Origin: Pomacea canaliculata
Lineage: Eukaryota; Mollusca; Gastropoda; Architaenioglossa; Ampullariidae
DNA: 64,000 nt
NCBI RefSeq assembly: GCF_003073045.1
Contig: NC_037590.1
Location: forward strand, 34,418,327-34,482,326
Direction: 5' to 3'
Part shown: piece by piece, positions 35,201 to 49,000 of the stretch
Layout of the letters: each line of letters opens with the position of its first letter
How positions within the stretch are numbered: the stretch's first letter is position 1
Translations under genes and position numbers: made by a program
Notes under the pieces: model-generated
Database searches by the model: none
Told to the model about the DNA's origin: nothing
Seen by the model: the letters and a program-made list of their open reading frames with translations, nothing else

Positions 35201-37899
35201 ACTGTGCCCCTGTATGTGCACTCATAAAATCAAAAACATACAAAAGTTTGCTTTTTTATAAATCACATGGAGTATCGGTCATTGGGATTAGTAATAGTTA
35301 CAATTACTTCTATGGCACACAAGGTACACTGTTTTTAAAAACCATGTTGACAACATTACATGAATGTGATCTTTTTTTTTGCCTTAGCTAAACTCTGAAG
35401 AAGAGGTTGGAGAAACAGTGCACCAGATACCTCATTGTGACCATGACTATGCTGCTAGACAGGATGAAGGTATACCAGAAGGTATATTTACATTTTTCCT
35501 CTGGCATTATTAAACTTGGTGATGTTTATAAGTTTACTCTTACAAGTTTATTTTGAAAGATTTGTTTGTTTTGTTAGGTTAGTGATTATTGTTATGCCTC
35601 TACCTCTACATTAATTGATTATTGTGTGTGCACAGAGACACAGACCACATCTGCTGCCTTTCAACGCCATGGCAGTGGCTTCGTGTTGATCAAGTCCAAA
35701 GATGCTCATGAATACGAGTTTCGGCTTACGTCATCATCTGCTGAAAGTACTTCTGTGACTCAGCAGACAGATTTAAAGAAACAATTTGGCTCGCTGAAAT
35801 CTCTTTCAGCTCAAAGAAAAACTCAAGCAACCAAGAAGAAATCTTCAGTTGTCAAAACTATTACAGGGGCCTCTAGAAAGGCCAAAGGAAATGCTAAAGT
35901 TGCAAAATCTAGGTCCCTTCAAAATGCCCGAACCAAAGCTAGAAAGACAATTGAGGAAAATACTGAGGGACAATCTAGAAGTAAGCCTTCAAAAATTAGC
36001 CTCAAAGAACTTCTGTCAAGTCGACAAGGAACAACTTCTAGCATTAGTGCCAAGAAATCTCGTTCTAAACGTTCAACAAATTCACCTACAAAAAAAAATA
36101 AGAAAGAAAAAGAAGACAGTGAAACACTAAGGAAAAGTAAATTAGATGAAGAGAAAAATATGGAAACCCCAGTCCAGCATCATGGTTTGCAGGCTTGCAT
36201 GCTGCTTCTTGAGGCAGCCACACAACTGGACCGTATGGATTCCTTGACAACCACTGCTTCTTCTGTTCCTTCCCTCACCACAACAGCCAGTGCAACTGTC
36301 ACAGCAAACAAACTGCCAGGGACATCAGTTAATTCTGTCCAACTTACAGAAGCTCCATTTAAAGCATTACACCATTTCCTGGGGTTGTCTGCTGTAACAC
36401 CATCTTTGACCTGTACTCCAGCAATGGCTTCACTCATGTCTGCTGCTAGTCATGCTTCATCAGCTGCCACAGCTATCCCCTTTTCACCTGCCTCTTCAGT
36501 GTTAGATCCTTGTGCAGCTAACAAAAGTGTAAATGCACAAATAAACAAACAAGATAGCATATACAATAACAAAGCTCAAGACAATGATGGATACAACCAG
36601 GATAGTAGTGATAACCTGTCATCAACTGTTTCTACAACTCCTGGAGCAGGTTTGAGCATGCTGAAACAGTTGTTGCGTCTGACATGTCCAATCTCAACCA
36701 CTAATGTAACTGCGTCTGTCCCATCAGTTATGACATCTTTTCCACAAAACTCTTCATCCCAGACAATGTACAGTTCTAATTTGATTGGTAGCTGTCCTGT
36801 AGAGAAGAAAAGTGACGGTCACACAGTCTTAAATGTTTTCGAAACATCAGGCAAGCCTGCATTGTCCACAGATAGGTCACATTATCCCAATTTTGAAGTG
36901 GTAGCAGAGTATGAAGTGGGATCTTCACCTGCAGAAACTTGGGAAGAAACAGATGAAAAAAACTTCCCATATTTGCGTGTCCATACTTCCAAAGTATATG
37001 TCAAGCAAGATTCGCATACCTCCAGTACACCAGAACTTAACAAGCAGTCGTCACCCTCTGTTGCAGCAAGTGCTGGTGCAACATCAGTTAAAGTCAGTGT
37101 TTCGAGCTCACCTTTAGAGCATCTAACAAGTTCTGTGGAAGTCTGTTCCAAGAAAAGTCACAAAGACACAGTGGCAGCACCACATGTGTCAGCTTCTGAC
37201 AGCAGCGTAGCAACTGTTTCATTAACAAGTCTCAGTTCTGCAGCACATATAAATCTGCCTGTTTCTTTGGGCTGCTCATTGCCACAGGCATTTTCTGTGA
37301 TGCTTCCAAAGGCAGCCAATCATACTACTCCTTCAGTAACAAGAAATTCAATGCAGTTGCCAGCAGTGAAAAAAGCACCCTCGTTGACTAGCCTGTCCTC
37401 TTCCTCACTGGATCTTTCACAACTGCTGTCATTATGTGCAGCCAATGGTAACGGTCAGATTATTTTTAAGCCTGAGGAAGCAGTTGTCAGTGTTGTTGAT
37501 GATGATATTGCCATCAACAATACATACAGTTTACCCAAATCTGATGTGCATTCACAAGGACTTGCTGTGCCCACCAGTACTGTCCAGCATCTCATACTGA
37601 CTGGATGTGAGGCTGTAGATGGTATAAAACAAGAACTAGTGCCCTCGCAGGAGGAAAACCAGGTGTTGACATTCAGTACTTGTGAGTTAGTGGATACATC
37701 TTATAACTCCAAGTCCCATACAAAAATTTCAGAAGAATCACATTTGGAAACTTTTGAACAGAACTTCAGAAACATTGACACTGTCACAAGTAGTCAGTCT
37801 AGTTTTTTAGTGAATGTGGTAGAGGAAGTGGTATCTGATTCATCAACAGGAGTGGTTTTAGCAGAAGAAATTGTAGACAATCACATCTCCCAAAATTAA
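32270..37899 (+). CDS. IRF: Interferon regulatory factor, unusually long
   Basis: Transcription factor with the winged-helix IRF DNA-binding domain; IRFs bind GAAA repeats and drive immune and developmental genes in the nucleus. Coding exons: 32270-32503, 32984-33260, 33517-33720, 34613-34671, 35388-35481, 35636-37899; total 1043 residues, no phase break. The domain is at about 112-225, with the tryptophan cluster W119, W134, W146, W154, W166 and W184 and recognition helix KANFRCALHSLPD. Vertebrate IRFs start this domain near residue 5 and are 325-560 residues long. Here about 110 residues precede it, including a basic NLRKKRK, and over 800 follow. The last exon (about 755 residues) has a Lys/Arg-rich block, then Ser/Thr-rich low-complexity sequence and a SUMO-type IKQE near the end. 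I see no IRF-association domain. Exon 35388 has tandem donors after 35469 and 35481. Confidence 0.93.
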
Positions 37900-40800
37900 A
37901 TCAAATATGAACCAGTTATTGACTGAAAACTTTATTATCTAGCATTAAATACATGGTAGACTAGATAGAGACATTGGTTGAAGACCATGATATTTAACCA
38001 GATTTCATGTAAAAGAGTATTGTATCCAATCCTCAAATCAACATTAAAGAATCTTTAACTATCGCATGCTAAAGATGGACTTTAATCACGGATTGCAATA
38101 CATTATTCATAATTGACAGTTATGACATTGGAAAAAAAGCTTTTCCTCTTGCCTTTAAATTTCTTTCGGAGAAACAGATATTGGGTGACCTAATTTTGCC
38201 TCATTGCAGATTATGTTTGATTCTCACTTCTTTGTAATTCATTATTAAATATAGATAATTTTTTAAGTTAATAAATTTTGCAGGACACATGTAGCCTGTG
38301 ACTTTTTTCTTTTTATTTAGCATACCCATGCTCGCATTTTACCAGTCAAATAACATGCCACACATTGTGTTTTATAATTTAAGAACAAAAGAAAGCAAAA
38401 ATGTCTTCCCTTCCATATTAGAACTCCTTTTGTAATCAAATCACTGTGGGCCTATTAGGTTTATGCTCCAGTTTTTTTCTCAGAAAATGTCTATATTAAA
38501 GGGTCAGCACAGCCCTTGGGCATACTTTAATATCCAGGAAATTTTGATTACAAATAAGAGTTAGTAGGCTTCCCTGACTATCAAGATATTGCTTATACTG
38601 TTCTGCCTGATAACTGTATGAACAGAACTACTGGGAAAAAAGTGTAACTGAGTTGTGCTACTCAAAAAGCATGCATTTTGTAGAAGTTTATCTTAAAAAA
38701 ATGATCATTGTTTGATTTTTACCTAAAAGTGTTTTATACTTTTTATACAAATTTTAGGTGTTGTTTGCGGAATCTCAGACTATGAATGTGGATGATGGAA
38801 GGCAGATATATTGTTCATTTTTGTAAATTGCAACCTTGTACATAGTTTTATTAGAATATCTGGTAAGTAACTAATTGTAAATGACTGGCAATGCCAATTC
38901 AATCGTTTTGTAAACATGATTTTAAAACACTGTCCATGCATACAGGTGTGCATTTTTCCTTTCACTCACACACATATTTTATATAGAAATAAGCAGAGCA
39001 CTCCTCAGGTAACAAGTTACAAAAAAACTTGTAAAAAATCAGAGACTGTAGCCTGTCAGTTTAACTAGGTTATCTTCCAAGACTTTTAAGTGTGCAGTAT
39101 TTTGCTTCCTGTCAGCTTATCATCATCAGACGTGTTTCTAAGGGTACAATCCTGACAATATACATTGAATAGTCATTTGGATAGAATGCAGATAGATATC
39201 AGCTGTCACACCATGTCTCAGTATAGACATTTAGTGAAAAAGCCCATCACCTTGCATTGTGGTCATTATACTATCTGTAACAGTATGTAAATTATTTACG
39301 AAAAGTGCTGTTATAATGAGTTTTTTTTTAAATGAAGCTTCCTATTTTGTACCATTTTTTGGCATGTCTCACAGAAAGAAAATCTAAACTACTGTTTGTT
39401 GTTTTTAAATCTCAAAGTTTACTCTTCTTTACCAGCTCCTTCAGCAAACATTTTAGAAAAAATCCCATATGTATCATTATTCTGTCTAAAATTGTCATAA
39501 TAATATTATTGTGCAAAAGTAGACATATGAAGCATGAAGTCTTTCAGTCCCTGTGCTTTTGTAGGAATCTTGTAAACAGCAGTTACAGTAAAATGTAATT
39601 ATTTTCAAGGTTCTTAAAAAAAAAAGTCTGCTCAGTTACATAGTTTTAGCATTTTAGATAGGCGCGCACTCAGGAACTCACTACCAAGTTAGTAGCATTC
39701 ACTGCATTGAAGATCTGAATATCAAATTTTAAATGTTGAAGAAAAGGCAGAGATGATTATGAAATGTCTCCCTCTTTGTCTTAAGACTGTTCTTACAAGA
39801 AACTCAGTACTTTGATGGTGTTTTTCTCCATATAATTATGCACATAATGGTGTTGAATGTTACTTAATCCAATTTGAAGAATTCTGTTAGAAGTTGTACT
39901 GCCACATTGCGTAACCTTGAAAAAAGTGAAATGCGTGACTTTTCTTTGGTAACATTATTCAAACATTATGCACTCTTCCATCAAATATTTATGGTGTGTT
40001 GTTTTGTAGCATATGACTGCATTCTTGATGCATATGCATGATTGCTTTATTTTGGAGCTATGGTTGAAGCATTTTTTTAACCTCAGAATATTTTCTGAAT
40101 CAATGCGTAGTATAGATTTATCTATGGGAAATTTTAGATATTTGTAGTTGTTACATATTAGATATATGAGGCATTTGACACTATCACAGAGCCAAAATAA
40201 AATATATCCGCACATGGGGATCTAGGAATTTGCATTTGCTGAAAAAAAGTGAGGACAAACCAGTATGCACAAGATCTTTTATTATTCTGTTTGCTTTCGT
40301 ATAAAACTTTTTTGAAAATCTGTTTTTACGCTTTTTGTGCAGACAGTATCTCGGAAGCCACTTTGTTATGATTAGACTAGAATTGACGCTGGCAGTTTGG
40401 GTTTTTTAAATCTGTACTTGAGGGTTGACTATTGTAAATGTTTAAATTGGGGTTAGAAATACCTTTTTAAACCTTCCTTTAAGCATTTAATTTTCTTGTA
40501 GTGAATTACTCCTCCTTTTCTCCAAAATCATTATCAGGGTTCTTACGTTAACGCAAGGATAAAGCATCACTCAAATGTGCATGTCCACCTTGCAAACTGC
40601 ATGGCATAAATCCATTTATCCATGAATTTAATATTTTATGTTGACATTGAACAACATCAAATATTTCTAATAATGCAACCAGGAAAATCTGCTTGTGATC
40701 TGAGGAATATTTGTTAGGCTGATATGAAAATACTTCACAGTGGTTATTGTATTAATATTTTTATCCTTGGTAAATTTGCAGTTTTCATTCTCACAGCTTC

Positions 40801-43064
40801 AGTTTAGTTGCTGAAGTTCAGAAAAATTTTGTCATTCTTTTGTGACTAGAGCAAACTAAAATGCAGAAGTCAACAGAAAGTGTTGACACAGGATGAGTTT
40901 AGTTGAACCAATAATGCAAGAACACTCGTTAGTGTTTAAAGTCTTAGCACAGTGTCAAAATGACTAAACATGTTTAAATTCTGAGTTTTTGCATGGATTT
41001 GTCTTAAATTGCATGTTTCACTTTGTCTGATTCTTCTTCCTGTCCCATGCTTTTTTCTCACACACATCTCCCTCCTCTACCTACTATTTTTCATGACACC
41101 TAATTTAACTGAATGTGCAAACTAAGGACAAATCCTGGATTTTTTTTTTAAGAGAAGTTTTTATAAAATGACCACATTTTATTTGTTGAAATCACCATCT
41201 GGTGATAGTCCCTGATTCACAATTACCACCTATTAACAAATCAAAAATCAGTACTATTTTTTGCCAAGATAAGCAGCAGAAACCTAACACAAGCCAATAC
41301 TTTGGTTCACTCTGCTACAACATACCGGTTTCAAAAGTCCAAACCCCCATACTAAACCCACCTCTCCATCAAAATAACCTTCATAACCCTCCACTCATTT
41401 ATGTCTACGATTTCCAGGAAACCTTTTCTGTGACACACACGCACACAATTATTGGTTGTAAATTTTCTACATAGTTATTGGCCAAATTTCTGCTTTTGTA
41501 CAGGTAATGTTTCTACTTTTCTTTGATGGTCAAAAATTGTTAACAAGGAATCTTATTATAATTAGGATAAGTTACATATTTAAGGAAATGTGAGACGTTA
41601 ATTTGTTGTCACCCATTTTTTCTTTTATCTTGTACATTGCATTGAAACTTCAGCTTCATTAAAAATAGAAAAAATGTGTGTGTGTGTGGTTTGCGTGCGC
41701 ATGTGTACATGCTTGCTTAAGTCTGGTGCATGTAATTGTACGGTGGGAAGATTTTCCTAGAAAAAGGGTAAATTCTGAAAGATATTTATTTATTCAGAAA
41801 AACCTTCTTGGCATTATTATTTTCATCATTTATATTAATTGTTCAATTATGAAATTGTATTTTTCATTGCATGACTGCAACTTCTTAATTGCTGATAAAC
41901 CTTAAGGGTTCATTGTGAGATCTTAATATTAAACTGACAAATAACTGTCTAGACAGATACACTGTTTTCAGGAATAAGTCATGAGTGTGGTAGTGTGCAT
42001 CACCTTATGACTTGAATATGGTTTATTTTATTTTGCTTACTGCTGTATACTTTAGTGTGCCTTTGACATAAGACTGAAAGTGTTTTAAAAAACACAATGA
42101 TTTTATTTGAGCAGCACAGAAAGTAAAAATATAACCCCCATATACCAAATTGCTTATATTTTTTGTTTGTTTACTTTGTGTTATATAATTTCTTTGCTGC
42201 TTACATTTTTGTTTTAGGTGACATTATGAACAGTGATCATGGGTACTTCGACCATCACTAATACCATACACTTAGTGACTACTTGCCTGCCTGGGTTTTC
42301 TACAAAATAGTTAAATGGTTGTTTTTGCCACATGTAGAACATAATGTGTACTTGCATGTCATACTTTCTCGCACTTATATGGTGAAGTGCTATAATTCTA
42401 CAACCTGTGGGCATTATGAGTGTATTAACAATTGTTGTATTGCTGTTATAGTAGTATGTGTCCCCATACCAGTATGAATAGTCTCTATTTACTGCTTTGT
42501 ATATGCACATAAAAAATTAAACAAATGGTAACAGATTGTGTGGCAGATTTGTCATCATGTGGTGTATGGATGCTGGTGACCATATTATCTTTTGGATTTT
42601 CACATATCACGCCTAGCTTGTGGCTAAAATAAGGTGACCATCCGTCCCCGCTTTCCGGGGAGCCCCCCATTTTCAGACATGTAGTCTACTCTGCTCTAGT
42701 TTTCCCCTTACCCTCCCTGGGCACAGCACGATCGCATTGTCTGGCATCCTTGCATAACTGATATGAAATATTAACGATGTATACAACGGGCTATAATTAT
42801 CAGACAACAGAGTCGTTAAATTTCAATAAATTTAACTGTAAAATTATGTGTTGTGTATCAACATTTTTTTCCCTTCCATTGCTTTGAGGAACGTTTGGTC
42901 CCTGGTGAGCATGAATGATCTCCCTTCGATTGTTTTTTTCTATCGAAACGCAGATTCCCTTCGTCGACATCCAGATTGTCGTGACAGTGTGAATTTTCCA
43001 AATCTACGTCTACTGATCAGCTGTGTGACATATCGTTCGTCAGGGAAAGTTACTAAGTTAGACA
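37900..43064 (+). other. IRF 3' UTR and intergenic DNA before PEF1
   Basis: No coding exon supported. AATAAA at 38270-38275 and about 40195 could end the IRF transcript. A block at about 42634-42680 (ggtgaccatccgtccccgc..., with an internal inverted repeat) resembles the end of a DNA-transposon repeat. A TG microsatellite is at about 41673-41690. The last 100 bases should contain the PEF1 5' UTR. Confidence 0.45.
38270..38275 (+). terminator. Candidate poly(A) signal for IRF
   Basis: AATAAA 371 bases after the IRF stop codon, the first canonical signal downstream. Confidence 0.4.
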
Positions 43065-46000
43065 ATGTCTTGGGGTGGACAACAGCACTCATACGTAAGT
43101 TCAGTGATATTTAAAACATAGGTGGAAAGTGTTAACCATGTTGTCCTTAAAAAGTAATTTCTAAAATCTAAACAGTTTCATTGCTCAGTTTTTATTTTTT
43201 CTATCCGTTGCAGAAATTTAAACAGTTGTTGTGCTCATTAAAAAATATCTTTTCTCCAGAGAAAGTAATGTGTCCTCAAAGTAGCATGTTTTTGCAACGA
43301 AATTGACCCACGTTTTCCTGTTTTTGTTGTACAGACCAAAACTAACAAAGAAAAAAGAAACTTCGGATGTTTCGTTTCCATTTTCTTTTGGTGGGGGTGG
43401 TTATAAAGATAACTGAGAAATTAGTTACATTATATTAAACAGCAAGCTAAATAATCTGGACGTTTTGTGAGTCTTCCTGAAGCTCAATTATGCAGTTTCT
43501 CGAAATGCTTAGTGACATGTGACACATACTTTGAAGCAGCGACTTGCTTGCGTAAGCCAAGTCGGCTGATTCATATAATGATACGCTAGTTTGATTATCA
43601 CATTTTAGTTTCAGTACCATCACTCTGTGTTCATTAGTTAATTATTCATTGGAATTAGGAGACTTGCCAAAAGATTGGCAAATAGCAGAGGTAATTGCAC
43701 TCTTCAAGAAAAGGATGAAGTGGATCCTAGTAAGTCCAGCAGATCAGTAAGTTTAACATGCAAAGTATGTAAAGTTTTGGAGGATGTGGTTCAAGACGCA
43801 CTAGGAAAATATTTTGTTGATAATGGAATGTATACAGAATGCAAAAATAAATCTTGTGTGACACAATTGGAAGATATGTAACTTCATTATTGGATGAGAT
43901 TAAAGTTGTTTGCCAATTATACAAAGATATAAAGCAGAAAACAGCATAGTGATTCAAAGTGTTAATGACATATTACAGGAATGGTGTAAAAAAGGGAACT
44001 TGTTTCAATATATCAAAGCGTAGGGTTATGAATGTAGGTAAAATTAATCGGAAATGTGCATATAAAATAAGGATGGGTGATTAGTGTAAATAATAAAATT
44101 TGTGATGAGAAGGACTTGGGGGTTAATTTTGACTGTGAGTTATCTTTTGATGCACATATTCAAAGAGTGGTAAAGAAGGCTAATCAGATGATTGGTATTC
44201 ATTTGGATAGAGAAGCATTTTTTTAATTGTACAAAGCACTTGTGTGCACACATGTGAAATATGCCAAAATGACCTTAAATAGGAAACCCGTATTAATATA
44301 AAGACATGCTACTAAATTACTTTTAAAATATACAAATGTTTTATTCCTTTTTTTCACAGATGCAGTGATATCAATTTGCATGTATTTTTCTTACCACCAT
44401 AAACTAACATTACAGTAAATTCAGATGGAAAAGTGTTCATCAGACATTGTTCCACTACAAAACACAAATGTTACTTTTCACAAAGAGTTGCTTCAAATTG
44501 GAACTTACTGTGGATTAACATTAAATACACACCCAATTTGAGTAGCTTCAAGAACTCTTTAGATAATAGTCCAAAATTTATAGAACTATTTCACAGTTTT
44601 GATAGTTACTTTGAGAGGAAAATAGATTGTAAAGCAGTAATCTTGAAATTCGGACATAGATGATATTCAAGTGACCTTTAAGAAGGAATGTTAAATTACG
44701 TAGGCTGGGAGGCCTAGGCGAATGATAGCTAGTCCCTACTACACTACTACTACAGCTGCACAATAGACATTGTTTTCAGAGATAGGTAAGGATACGATAA
44801 TTTTTCTTTAGTAGTAAGGCTACATATATGGAAATCATAAAGGCTGAACAAACCTTAAGATGAAAGCTTTTTTCATCCATCATTTATAAGCGATTTTAGT
44901 GACTCAGTTACAGTCTGCTGAGAGAAGGAACATCCACTGGGACATTTTGCACATTACAGCTGTGGTTCTCAACTGGTAGTACTTGTACCCCTAGGGTACG
45001 CAGTAACATTAATAAGCACAAGCCGTTATGAAAATAAGTACTTTTATGTGCGGACATACTTTCACCATTTGAGGGCAGTCTTGAAAAAAGTTGAGAATAT
45101 CTGCATTTCAGCAAGGTGCATATAAGATAAAACAACACAGGTAGGAAATTGAAGGGCTGGCATAGGTCAGATGGCTGGGCTTATAGACAGCAGTTGATGA
45201 GGGCCAGAGGCTCTTTTATGGTACGGAGGAAACCATACAAGAGCATGATTTAGGCTTCCTTGTATGTCAAGAAGTATAAGCCGTCAGCTGTACACACATT
45301 TTGAGCAGGGAGATCTTCATTTGTATCTCTGCCAGGCTTCACAATGGCCCTTTAATGTTTGTATATTTTATGTTATTGTTTCAATTAACAAATTGAGTGA
45401 ACAAGCATATTATGATATGGAACATAGAAACACAATTAAGAAAAAACTTTATGTAAACAGATCTAATTTAGAGTGCATAACATCAGTTAAAACTTCACTG
45501 TCCTTGTAAAGCACAAGGCCAGCACAACATAATTTTTTTCTTTGTCTTGCAACAATAAAAAAGACAACATCTAAAGAGTAGGCCCAATATGACATCAGAG
45601 TCAAACTCACAGCCTATATATTATATTCCATAGTATCTCTCACTGTCTATATATATATGTATATAAATGATAAAGAACACTATAGATAAAAACCAAGTCT
45701 TTTTTTCAGGATATGGTGTCACAGACCCAGATATATTACTGCTACAATATCCATTGAAAGCATAAAAACATAAAACATTATTATTATTAGGGTGGTTACA
45801 ATCAGGCTTCACAGTATCAACCATATGGACAGCCCACTGCATATGGTCAACCAAACTATGGTCAACCACAATATGGACAGCCACATTATGGTCAGCAGCC
45901 ACCATCCAATCAGTACAATTATGGTAATCCATATCAACAACAAGGGCCAGGACCAGGGACTGCACCTCCAGGATACGGGGGTGCACCTAACATGGGTGGC

Positions 46001-49000
46001 TCATTTGCATCAGGAGGCTATGGGAGTTTCCAGTCTCCTGCACCACCTGGTGTTAGCCCAGAATTATGGGACTGGTTTCAGGTAAGTGTTTGGGCAAGAA
46101 TTTTTGGGGAAAATACAGATATATTTGAGACTTTGTTGCTTTGTCTTATAATCTGTGTATTTGAGTGTTTCTCATCAAGTATTAAATTTAAACCATCCTG
46201 GATGTACCATAGTGAATTTAGGGACAGTGAACTATGAGTGGTTCACTATGTCTAGGGAAAAGCAAGTGGAAAGCCCAACCTTCTCCTGTTCCCCTTACCT
46301 TCTTTAATAAGTCAGATACCCATGTGCTGTTAGCACGCCGTGCTTAGGGGGCAGGCAGATGAGGCATTTGCCTAGGGCCCTGTGCTTTTGATAGTCAGCA
46401 GGGGCCCAGCTCCTTTGATTAAAACCATGACATTGAGGGCCCCACACATGCCCTATGCCTCAGGCCTTGCGGGGGCTAAAGATGGACTTGGCTCTTAGGG
46501 CAAGGGGATTTTTTCAGCACAGGACCAGGTAGGTATTAAACCAATGACCTGCCTGCTGGGCTGCTGAGCCCACTAACGACTAGTATAAGTATTCACTTTT
46601 TTCTGAAACAAGAGTAGGAATCTTTTGTTACAGCATTTTCTAAATTATTATTATGAATACATTTTTTCAAACAAAAGTTGGGGGCTGCATAGCCTAGTGA
46701 CTAGTGCACTAGACTGTAGAGATGTATCACTAGTCTGAGGCCTGACTGGACCTGTGGTTGAAAAATTCCTAATGACTACCAAGCAGCAGCTCTGCAGAAA
46801 TCGGTGCCTGATTTTTCAAGGAAGGTAAAGACAACAGTATGGAAGAAGGTTGGGTTCAACATTTTTCAGGCTATGCCCAAGATAAGGTAGACCATGTTAA
46901 CTGTATATAGGTTATGGGATCTTTATCTTTAACGAGAAGATTATAATAGCTAATTTTCATACTAACATGAATGACTGACATTGGTTATAATATAACATTA
47001 TTATTACAGACAAGGAGGGCTTGAATGATTTAATCTTGAGATTAAATTAGTAGTCATATATTCAGGGCTTGTTGATATAATGAAAATGATGTTTTAGTCA
47101 TGTTACTAGACATGTTCATTTAAGAAATTGCTTTGTGACCATGTAAATTACTTACAGGCTGTTGACCAGGACAAATCAGGGAAGATCACTTGCCAAGAGC
47201 TGCAGCAGGCCCTTATGAATGGAAACTGGTCTCCCTTCAATGCTGAGACTTGCAGGCTTATGATTGGCATGTTTGACAAAGATAGGCAAGTTTATCTAGT
47301 GCAAATATTCTCATTTGTTGGGTGACAAACATATGAGAACTTTAAAAAAATCTTGTTTATTGTCCTACAGCTGTAAGAATAAGTGCACCCAATAGTATAA
47401 AATTTGTGATAATCTAAAAATATTTTAATTTACAGACAACAGTAAAGTTGAAAAAATCTTTATGTTTGCTGTTCTGGCCCAATCATATCAATAATTGTTT
47501 TTTCAGAAGTGGCACAATTGATGTTCATGAATTTGCTGCTCTCTGGAGATATATTCAAGACTGGAAAAACTGCTTTGACAGGTGAAACTTTAAAATTTTT
47601 TGGCTTATACCTATAAAGCTTGCATCTTTTTTCTATATTTATGCTTAAGTGGGCAGCATTAATCCTGCACAATGATGAGCAGTATTTTCTTGATGATGGT
47701 ATACTAGAAGTGTGTAAAGTAGAGAACCCTGCACAGTCTTCATAATGAGGATGAGGGGAGAGAGCATTAGATAGTGTTTCTTTGCTTATGAAGTGCTGAA
47801 AGTGTGTGTGTGTCACTATGCATATGTTGCAGATTTGACACAGACAGATCTGGAAACATTGATGCTAATGAACTTGGGCATGCCTTCCGTACATTTGGTT
47901 ACAACCTGTAAGTAAAAACAACAAAGCATACACTGTTTATATTAAATGTAGATGTATTGCTGTTCAAATAAAGGAATCAAGTGCTTTTACCATGTTACTC
48001 TATGAGCCTTCTTTTAGTATAGCACACCAGAGCTGAAATTGCTCGTGCCAAACTAACAATGGCGTACTTCAGTTGCTGCGAAGAAGAACAAAGTTTTTCT
48101 TGATCATTGTAGTATGTTTATGACATGTGGAAGAAACATCTCCTCTTACCACTACTTCTTGGAAATTTGTATATAAAATTAACTCTTGAATTACTAGAAC
48201 CAATTTGTTGCTGTAGTGACTTGGCCTAACAGATTGATGACACAAAGTTGATAAGGCAGTTAAAAGGGAAGTCACTCTGCGAAGAATTCATTTTTAGTGT
48301 CAGTATTTTCTGAAACAGATTGATACAGTTAAATATACTTTAATAAATGAATGTTGGAAAGTAACAAAGCTTCAATAGGCTTATAAACCTTTATAACATA
48401 CTTTAGGATTTTCAGTTGCCATTCAATAATAGTAAAGTTGTATGTCTGAATATTAGTAACACTTTTAATGCTGCTGCAGATCTCAACAGTTTTCTCAACT
48501 GGTCGTACAAGTTTTTGATCGACGGGGAATAGGAAGGATCAATTTTGATGACTTCATTCAAGCATGTGTCATGCTCAAGACGTTTACAGACAAATTCCGT
48601 GTTAAGGATTCGCAGCAGCAAGGCATCATTAGTATCAGCTATGAAGAGGTATGTTGTATACTTAGCACATGCTGGTGTAATGCAGTGGTAATGCTCTTGA
48701 GATGCTGGAAGTGTTTTTCTCAAATTATTGAAGAAGACCTAGAAAACCTCGAATTAGCAATAAAGAACAAAAATGTTGGTTGAGAAGGTGAATAATCTGT
48801 TAATCCTAGTTGAAACGTAGAGGCTCACATGGATCATTAGTAGGACTCGCATGGATCATTAGATTGTGTCATGCAGGTTTAGAGTCCTCCCTAAAAAGAA
48901 GAAAGAAAAAGCTTCTGTGACAAGCATGAATGAATCTCTTGTCTTCATTGTCTTCAATGACTTGATTTCAACCACTTATGCAATCTTTATAGCAATTCCA

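Noticed and set aside
45792..46085. His/Met-rich frames across PEF1 exon 2 on both strands
   Set aside because: Shadows of the repetitive YGQP-coding exon in other frames.
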